From positions 19,327,035-19,391,034 of the forward strand of contig CM028903.1 in the NCBI GenBank assembly GCA_016801885.1: a stretch of 64,000 nt of DNA. The letters are read 5' to 3'. Below, in pieces: positions 57,759 through 64,000 of the stretch (position 1 is the first letter of the stretch; every line of letters begins with the position of its first letter). Made by a program: the position numbers and the translations under genes. Source of the stretch: Toxotes chatareus (lineage: Eukaryota; Chordata; Actinopteri; Toxotidae). A model generated the notes under the pieces. It saw nothing but the letters and a program-made list of their open reading frames with translations, made no database searches and was not told the DNA's origin.

Positions 57759-60700
57759 GTAAAGTTAGCTAACGTCAACTGAGCTAAGGGCTGCTAACAG
57801 TTAGCTGCTAGGCTAAGAATAAGAAGAAGACAACGAAAACGCTAATGAAGGCCATTAACTGTCTACCTTCACTATTGCTAACAGTTACAGTGTCAATACA
57901 TGAACCCAACTATTTTACAAAACACCGAGTTAAAGCTAAGTTAATGTTTTCTAGTGAAGAAAGAAAGCGTGTGACAGATTCCTCTCCACTATTTGCTCCT
58001 GTGGCAAATATTTATGCCCGTTACGTTAACTGTGTGTGGTCCAAAGATATGTTTTACTAACAAGGGTTCATGTTACCTCAAAGAGATGAAAGGCATAGAC
58101 TACAACGGAGGAAGGCAGAGCAGCAAATGTGTGTGTCACTGGGGGAAGTCCCTGGTGAGTCATACAGTACATTGGACCCGTAGGGAGGCACCCTCTTATT
58201 GTATTGTTGCTACAGCTGTAGTCGATAATGATTATTTTTATACTTATCCAAGTAGCCTGGGATGTATGCACAGCCAATTTAGTCCTTATTGTTTGTCCTA
58301 AGATCACCGAGGATTAAGCAATATACTGGTAATCGATACAGCCTTCATTTTCTCTCACTGTATGTAAATAGTCTAATCAATAAGAAGCCAAACATAACTC
58401 AGTACTGCATTTTGTTATGTTAAGGCTTCTTGTCATCTAAGATGGAATTGTTCAAACAAATTTAGTAATGTTTTCCCTTGATTCAGTAAAGTCAACAGGG
58501 GAGCCAGTGATATTATGTTAAGGCAGCCCAGAAATCCATCTTTTGTACATAAACAGCACTCTGCTTGGTGTTCTTCTTCCTCTCCCTTCAGGTCCGTGAT
58601 GAGTCTGAGTTTCTGGATAAACTCGGGTGTGGGGACGTTGCAGGTGTCAAGGTCCTCTCCATCTTTGGCAACACCGGTGACGGCAAGTCCCACACCCTCA
58701 ACCACATCCTATTCGGTGGTGAGAGTGTGTTCTTCACCTCAAAGTCACCCAGCTCCTGTACGGTGGGAGTGTGGGCCGCCTTTAACCCCAACCTCAGCCT
58801 GATCGCCCTGGATACTGAGGGTCTCTTGGGAGCTGCTGCCAACCAGAACCAGAGAATGCGGCTGTTGCTGAAGGTAATTTTAGTGGTCATATTTGGTGGC
58901 TGTCATTAGGGTGAGAAAAGGGGTACTGATTGGTTTTGTACTCAGACACTTTTATAGGTAATCTTTTATAGGCCCCATAATTTCTTGATAGAGCCTAAAT
59001 TACATTACATGTTGGGTCCTGCTGCTCGAAGGCCATGTGATGCTTAGCACACAGGTGCGAGGGGGATGCTTGTTTTTGAAACAGTTGGTTTCAAGAGAGC
59101 GGTATCAAGGACACATCAATAATTTAATTGGCAGGTAAAACAGTTAGATGTAATGTAAATTTTGGGATTTACTAACTTCTGTTTTTCTTTTATTTATTGT
59201 TCTTACACAATTAATTGATACCCTTGTCTTTGTTCTGTATACACATTCTTCCCTTTCTTCCAGGTATTGGCAGTGTCTGATGTTGTAGTCTATCGTACAC
59301 GAGCCGAACGCCTCCACAACGACATGTTCCACTTCCTGAGCAGCGCCTCTGGGGCCTACCTGAAGCATTTCACCCCAGAGCTCAGGGCTCTCTCAAACCG
59401 CTGTGGTCTTGATGTGCCCCTCTCTTCTCTTGGGCCTGCTGTCATCGTCTTCCAAGAGACAACACACACTCAGTTGCTGGGTCATGGTATGGCAAGGGTT
59501 GCGCTGTAAATAATGCCTGTTGGCATCACTGTATTTAAGAGAAAAAGAAAAAAAGAGATGCAAAAATAATAGAAATGCCTTTTATTATCATGACTGCTCT
59601 CGTTCATTTACTTTCATTGTAATTGTTGAACTTGGGATTCAGAAGGTAATATACTAAATGCATGCATAGATCACAAAACACAGCTTGGCATTACAAGTGT
59701 AATTCTTTGCCTTTCTATTAATTTTTATCTCTTCCTCTGTGGTTGCTGTTCCCCAACTTAAAATTCCTTTGTTTTTTCCTTTCCCTTTTAGACTCCAAGG
59801 TGGCCGGTGATGCTGACAAGCTGCTCCAGAAGCGTTTTCATGACCTGAACCTGGGGACAGAGGCCTTCAGCTCAGTGCAGTATGTAGGCACCCAGACCAT
59901 CACGCCTCCCACAAACTATAACAGCCTGCTAGACGCCGTCAGGCAACAAGTGAAGAACACTCACACACGCTCCGCCCGCCAACCTGGCATAGTGTTTCAC
60001 GCACTAAAAGTAAGTGGTAAACTGTTACCTTTAGTGTTGAATAGCCAAAAAAGTAAAGTTTTAGAGACATTTAACAGAGAGATGGAGACGCCTCAGCTCA
60101 CTGTTTCCCCAGGCCCTGAGTGAGCGTTTCTGTGGGGAACTGTCTGATGAAAAGATGACCCTGCACTCCTTCTTCCCAGACGAGTACTTCACCTGCTCTG
60201 CTGTCTGTCTCAGCTGCAAGTAAGTCTTTATAAATGTTTTTGAGCTGCTACTCAGGCTTGTTGTTGCCCTCAAAAAAGGAAAAAAAAAACAGGTAATTTG
60301 GTCAGAGATGAGAAAATTCACTCTTCTCTACCAAAATTAAACTTCTCACCACTTACTTTGTTCAGTCACACTTATTTTCTTACCAAATCCCTTCCTCTGC
60401 TTTCTAAAGTAAAAAGAAATAGAAATCTAATATGTTTTGATGTTAAAATACCGCTGGATGTTTTATGAGCGGTCCCAGCGCTCCTACTCCTCATCTCACA
60501 CCAGTCTACTGTCCATTTGTCTCTTTCACAAAGAATGGTATTGTTCATCTGGCCTTCAAGACATGTCACATGGCCATTTTTAAACTCTTTTTGTTGAAAA
60601 GCTGTATCAGGCAAAATTATCATTCAAAGCAGAGTATTTTTCTATTCTTTAAATGTGTTTCAAAGGGATCTTTAATTTTTCAAACTCATCAGACTAAATG

Positions 60701-63700
60701 TCCCTCTTCTTCTGAATCTTCTTACAGCAGTCAAAGGCTTTTATTGCCAGATGGACAACAGAAATCGAGAGCTGTCCCTAACTGAATCACAGTAGTGGAA
60801 ATTATTCCTTTAGAGCAGAAATGTTCTGTTGCTCTTGTGGATGTTAACTGTCTCCCCAGTGGGACACATAAAACTTGATGTCTTTTCCATGTTTTTGCAA
60901 TGGAGACATGGACGTGCCCCACTATTTGTATTTCTTCAGTATGGAAAGCTTAGAGGGTGGAGAGTGGGAGAAATCATAACACTGAAAGGATTCAGGAGTC
61001 ATAATTCAACAAAACCTGAAGTCTCTCATGTTGTCGGAAACATTTGGCGTTTTTGTCTCACCTCCAGCATTCGCTGTAAAAATGGAATGAACCATCTGAG
61101 AGACAGGGTCCCCCACTCAGCCGATGGGCTCTGCCAGTACGCGCACCAGTACAACAACAAGGTCCTCATCTGTAAAGTAAGAGTGACTCCTTACACTGGT
61201 ATTCTCAGCCTAACAATCCAAAATGTCATGTTGCTTATGTGATTTCAACTGTGCAGATTTTGAACAATTTCATGCTGTTTCTTGGTGCATTGTCCACTTT
61301 ATTATTTTTTACATGGTAGCTTACAGAAGGATAAGGTTCTATACATTTGAAATATATTTTCTATATTATTATCTGTGTGTTGTGTCTCTAGCGGTGCTAT
61401 GAAGGAGGCAGAGAGGTGATTGTTGTGCCCAAGACGTCAGCTTCCACTGACAACCCATGGTTTGGGCTGGCCAAGTATGCCTGGTCAGGGTAAGTAAACA
61501 CATACACACACACACACCTTTTATTGCCTTTCAGCCAATCATTTCTTATCAACTGTCTGTTGCCCTATGTCCCTGTCCTCCCCCACCTCTCTCAGTTATG
61601 TGTTGGAGTGTGCTAGCTGTGGTGTAATCTACCGCAGCAGACAGTACTGGATGGGAAATCAGGACCCTGAGAGCAATGTGGTGCGATCTGAAGTCAAGCA
61701 CGTCTGGGAGGGGGTGAGTACTCCAACCTGCCTCACTTCCTGGACTTTTTTTTTTTTTTGCCTTTTCCACTTAGACACTTTGAATTTGTCCATCTCCCGT
61801 TAATCCTCAGAGATCTAGTCTGGATTTGGACTTAACTCTAAATATAAGCATGTAACAGCCAAAGATTGTAACTCATCCTTTGGTGTAACATAAGGTCAGC
61901 CTCTAACAAGGGCCCCTAATGCCAAAGTTATGTTTTATAATGATGAGATTATTCAGTGTTAGTGAGCATAATTATTCCTTGAGGCCAGACCAAAATATTT
62001 AGATGCTGTGAATATATAATTTTTGAGTTTCTTGGTGGATCGTTAAATGCATTATATTTGGAATGTTTAATGTGCAACACACAGTATGAAAGATTTGTTA
62101 TCAAGACACAGTTAAACTGACATCTTGCATGATGTTTAATCTGTGGCTAGTTTCACCTAAGACACAGAGATCAAATCATGCATTTTAAGCATTTTTCACA
62201 GCTTCGGTCAGGATTCATTTAATGGTCCTATGGTGATTCACTGACTGAACTTTTTCCCATAGCCTGGTTTTTTCCATCTGTCTCTCTTCCATCCCTCTCT
62301 GACTTTTATAGTCAACAAGTACGATTGTAAAACCCCAAGTATCTCCCCTTTCATTTTCGGGCACCATTTTTCATCCCTCTCTCCTTCTCTTTTAGTCGGA
62401 CACCTTCCTGACCAATCACCAGAACGCCGCCCAGAGGGTCCTGGATGGGATGAACTACATGATTCAGTCAGTGTCAGAGTACAGCACTGGCCCCACCAAA
62501 GCTGTCGCCGCCTGGCTCACTGACCAGGTGGCACCTCCCTACTGGAGACCCAACACAGAGATCACTGTGAGTAGGAAGAACCAAAGCTGAGACACAACAA
62601 ACAGACAACAAACACAGCAGGGAAGTTCAGACAACAAGGCTTACTGCTGCAATGCAGTTGCTTACATAAGAAAATGATGCAAGTACCAAGTACAAGTTAG
62701 CACACAAGTGTTACCTGTGTTAATATTGTCACGTCTGTCCTTCTATTATTGTGCCCTCCTCTTCTCCCCATGCTCATCAGACCTGTCATGGCTGTAAGAA
62801 AGTGTTTGAGGAGGCAGAGAGGAAGCACCACTGCCGATCGTGTGGTGAGGGTTTCTGCCATCCCTGCTCCAGCCATAGGATGCCAGTGCCAGAGAGGGGT
62901 TGGGGCACTGGCCCTGTCAGGGTGTGTGAGGCCTGCTACCGCCAGGGAGGGCCACCTGACACTAACAGTCAGGGTGAGACGCATTCAGACACTGAACTTC
63001 AAATAGGCAGTTTGTGTGTGAACTTTGAAATTGCTGAAAATGAAATTAAATAAGGCAAGTCACGAAAACATGTGAAAAGGTCCTCAGTTTGGTGATTATA
63101 GGTTTTGATGCAGCCAAGTATTTGTTGCATGAGAAACCATGGAGGCTGTATGCAACATGAATTCTGTAGCTTCACCAAAGGATGTGAATGTCAGTATAGT
63201 CATCCTAAGGGCTGCAAGTAATAATTAATTAGTCCTCTAATCATTCTCCACATTAATCAACTGGTTGTCTGGAAACCAGTTAAAAAATGACCATAATAAA
63301 ACGTGTCTGAGGAGCAGTTCAAAACCTTAAATGATAAAATTTACCTTAATGTTGGACAAAGAAAGCAGCACATTCTCACACTTATGAAGCTAAAGCTGGG
63401 AATTTCTTTGGCATATTTGCTTGAACAATGTTTTAAATGATTAATTGATTATCAAAATAGTTGATTAATTTGCTTTCAGTTGACTAATGGAAAGAAATAG
63501 AAATCTTTCTTGTACTTAAACGCTGCTTGTATAAGTGACTCTGTAGCTGCTGCATTGTGGGTGTTGTTATCTCTGCTTTTGCAACCATTTCTCTGTTTCT
63601 CTCACACACACACACACACCCTCTCGTCTTCAGTGTGCAAGGTGGAGCCTCGCGGCCTCATAGCTCGCAGGGTGACGGAGGTGGCTCAGTCTACACTGGA

Positions 63701-63732
63701 CATAGTCAGCACAGCTGTGGACTACCCTCTCT
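57642..63732 (+). CDS. zfyve1: ZFYVE1/DFCP1-like FYVE-domain protein (partial, continues past the right edge)
   Basis: Eleven exons: 57642-57758, 58592-58873, 59264-59486, 59792-60009, 60113-60219, 61068-61176, 61392-61489, 61596-61713, 62396-62566, 62781-62973 and 63634-63732. Phases agree and encode about 578 residues. A Walker-A-like GNTGDGKS is at residues 65-72 and DTEG at 113-116, the nucleotide-binding domain of DFCP1. A Cys-rich region follows (CSAVCLSC, VVPKTSASTDNPW, YRSRQYW), then the first FYVE finger with RKHHCR at about 495-500. Human ZFYVE1 binds PI3P and sits on ER, omegasomes and lipid droplets in autophagosome formation. The mammalian protein begins with about 140 residues of zinc-finger modules; here ATG is followed at once by 27 unrelated residues and then SFLLVDD, and TAA lies in frame 9 bases before ATG. 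This may therefore be a shortened paralogue. The second FYVE is outside the window. The introns hold nothing else recognisable. Confidence 0.9.
58592..58873 (+). CDS. zfyve1: ZFYVE1-like exon 2 (P-loop)
   Basis: Contains VLSIFGNTGDGKSHTLNHIL (Walker A), SSCTVGVWAAF and ALDTEGLLGA (Walker-B/G3-like). It is 94 codons, phase 0 at both ends. Confidence 0.95.
59264..59486 (+). CDS. zfyve1: ZFYVE1-like exon 3
   Basis: VLAVSDVVVYRTRAERLHND, CGLDVPLSSLGPAVIVF and HTQLLGH, near identical in pattern to ZFYVE1. Donor GTATGG. Confidence 0.95.
59792..60009 (+). CDS. zfyve1: ZFYVE1-like exon 4
   Basis: DKLLQKRFHDL, TEAFSSVQYVGTQT and RSARQPGIVFHALK. Two leading bases complete Asp from exon 3. Confidence 0.95.
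60113..60219 (+). CDS. zfyve1: ZFYVE1-like exon 5
   Basis: ALSERFCGELSDEK and SFFPDEYFTCSAVCLSC, the start of the Cys-rich middle region. Confidence 0.95.
61068..61176 (+). CDS. zfyve1: ZFYVE1-like exon 6
   Basis: IRCKNGMNHLRDRVPH and CQYAHQYNNKVLICK; acceptor CACCTCCAG. Confidence 0.95.
61392..61489 (+). CDS. zfyve1: ZFYVE1-like exon 7
   Basis: RCYEGGREVIVVPKTSASTD then NPWFGLAKYAWS. A CA repeat follows 11 bases after the donor GTAAGT. Confidence 0.95.
61596..61713 (+). CDS. zfyve1: ZFYVE1-like exon 8
   Basis: YVLECASCGVIYRSRQYWMG then NQDPESNVVRSEVKHVWEG. Confidence 0.95.
62396..62566 (+). CDS. zfyve1: ZFYVE1-like exon 9
   Basis: NAAQRVLDGMNYMIQSVSEY and AVAAWLTDQVAPPYWRPN, leading into the FYVE finger. 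Confidence 0.95.
62781..62973 (+). CDS. zfyve1: ZFYVE1-like exon 10 (first FYVE finger)
   Basis: TCHGCKKVF, ERKHHCRSCGEGFCHPCSS and VRVCEACY carry the eight Cys/His zinc ligands. The basic RKHHCR pocket that binds PI3P is intact. The N-terminal WxxD element of canonical FYVE is not evident, as in the ZFYVE1 family. Confidence 0.95.
63634..63732 (+). CDS. zfyve1: ZFYVE1-like exon 11 (linker between FYVE fingers)
   Basis: CKVEPRGLIARRVTEVAQST then LDIVSTAVDYPL, donor GTGAGT. This corresponds to the linker GTLIARKVGEAVQNTLG of ZFYVE1. A possible acceptor TCTGTTAG at 63955-63962 would open a phase-compatible frame to the window end, but its residues do not resemble the family, so I did not call it an exon. 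Confidence 0.85.
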
Positions 63733-64000
63733 GTGAGTGCTGCTGCATTTTACCGTCACACATTGTGTTAGTGCACTGCAGCTGGTTGCGCATTACCTCT
63801 GGGTCAAGTGGCTTTTGACCAATCAGATGTGTTTTGGACATAATTGTAATTACGAACGTAACAGAGCGAAACTGTAATTTGGCCTGTTGTATCATCAGTG
63901 CATTCACCGGCTGAAATTGTCTTTTCCAAAGTGAAACAAAGGTTTTATTTGTTTCTCTGTTAGATCAACTTAAGTGGAAGGGAAATGGAAATCCTGCCAT

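Noticed and set aside
63963..64000. Possible next ZFYVE1-like exon after the TCTGTTAG acceptor
   Set aside because: Phase fits, but the 12 predicted residues do not resemble the linker before the second FYVE finger.

Overview
This is vertebrate, almost certainly teleost, nuclear DNA. The genes are split into short exons with GT/AG introns. (CA)n/(TG)n microsatellites are dense, as is usual for fish. Several palindromic nonautonomous DNA-transposon families of the kind common in percomorph fish are present, with one decayed L2/Rex-type LINE. I see no tRNA, rRNA, CRISPR array or bacterial-type gene.

Layout. (1) 160-1298, + strand: the last three coding exons of a TRPM8-channel-associated-factor (TCAF/FAM115) gene, including the peptidase M60 HELGH motif. 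A second, nearly identical copy of its last exon lies at 2421-2663. (2) 4936-6707, - strand: a compact, complete secreted-endonuclease gene of the ENDOD1-like family. It has five coding exons (280 aa), a TATA box, a 5'UTR intron and a polyA signal. (3) 6.9-19.2 kb: no convincing protein gene. It holds two copies of a hAT-like palindromic element, a second MITE type, long CA arrays, a pyrimidine tract and probably the 3'UTR of the next gene. (4) 19234-55663, - strand: dpf1 (neuro-d4), a BAF/nBAF chromatin-remodelling subunit. I reconstructed it in 11 phase-consistent exons coding 371 aa: Requiem N-terminal domain, C2H2 finger and tandem PHD fingers. Introns of 13.4 kb (between exons 7 and 8) and 13.5 kb (between exons 1 and 2) hold most of the repeats. 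(5) 57642-63732, + strand: the first 11 coding exons of a ZFYVE1/DFCP1-type gene (ATPase-like domain, zinc-ribbon-like middle region, first FYVE finger), running off the right edge. Its start lacks the N-terminal zinc-finger module of the mammalian protein. dpf1 and this gene are head to head about 2 kb apart.

The four genes do not form a pathway: TCAF is a channel-trafficking factor, the ENDOD1-like protein a secreted nuclease, DPF1 a histone reader of neuronal BAF, and ZFYVE1 an ER/lipid-droplet/omegasome protein. No new multi-gene system is evident. The observations most worth checking are UG-repeat tracts directly at three dpf1 3' splice sites (one exon also being flanked by a 224-bp complementary CA/TG array), repeated RFX X-box-like motifs in the dpf1 locus, the duplicated TCAF terminal exon, and the N-terminally shortened ZFYVE1 relative.

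All exon boundaries were read by hand from frame, splice-site dinucleotides and remembered family similarity. No alignment was run.
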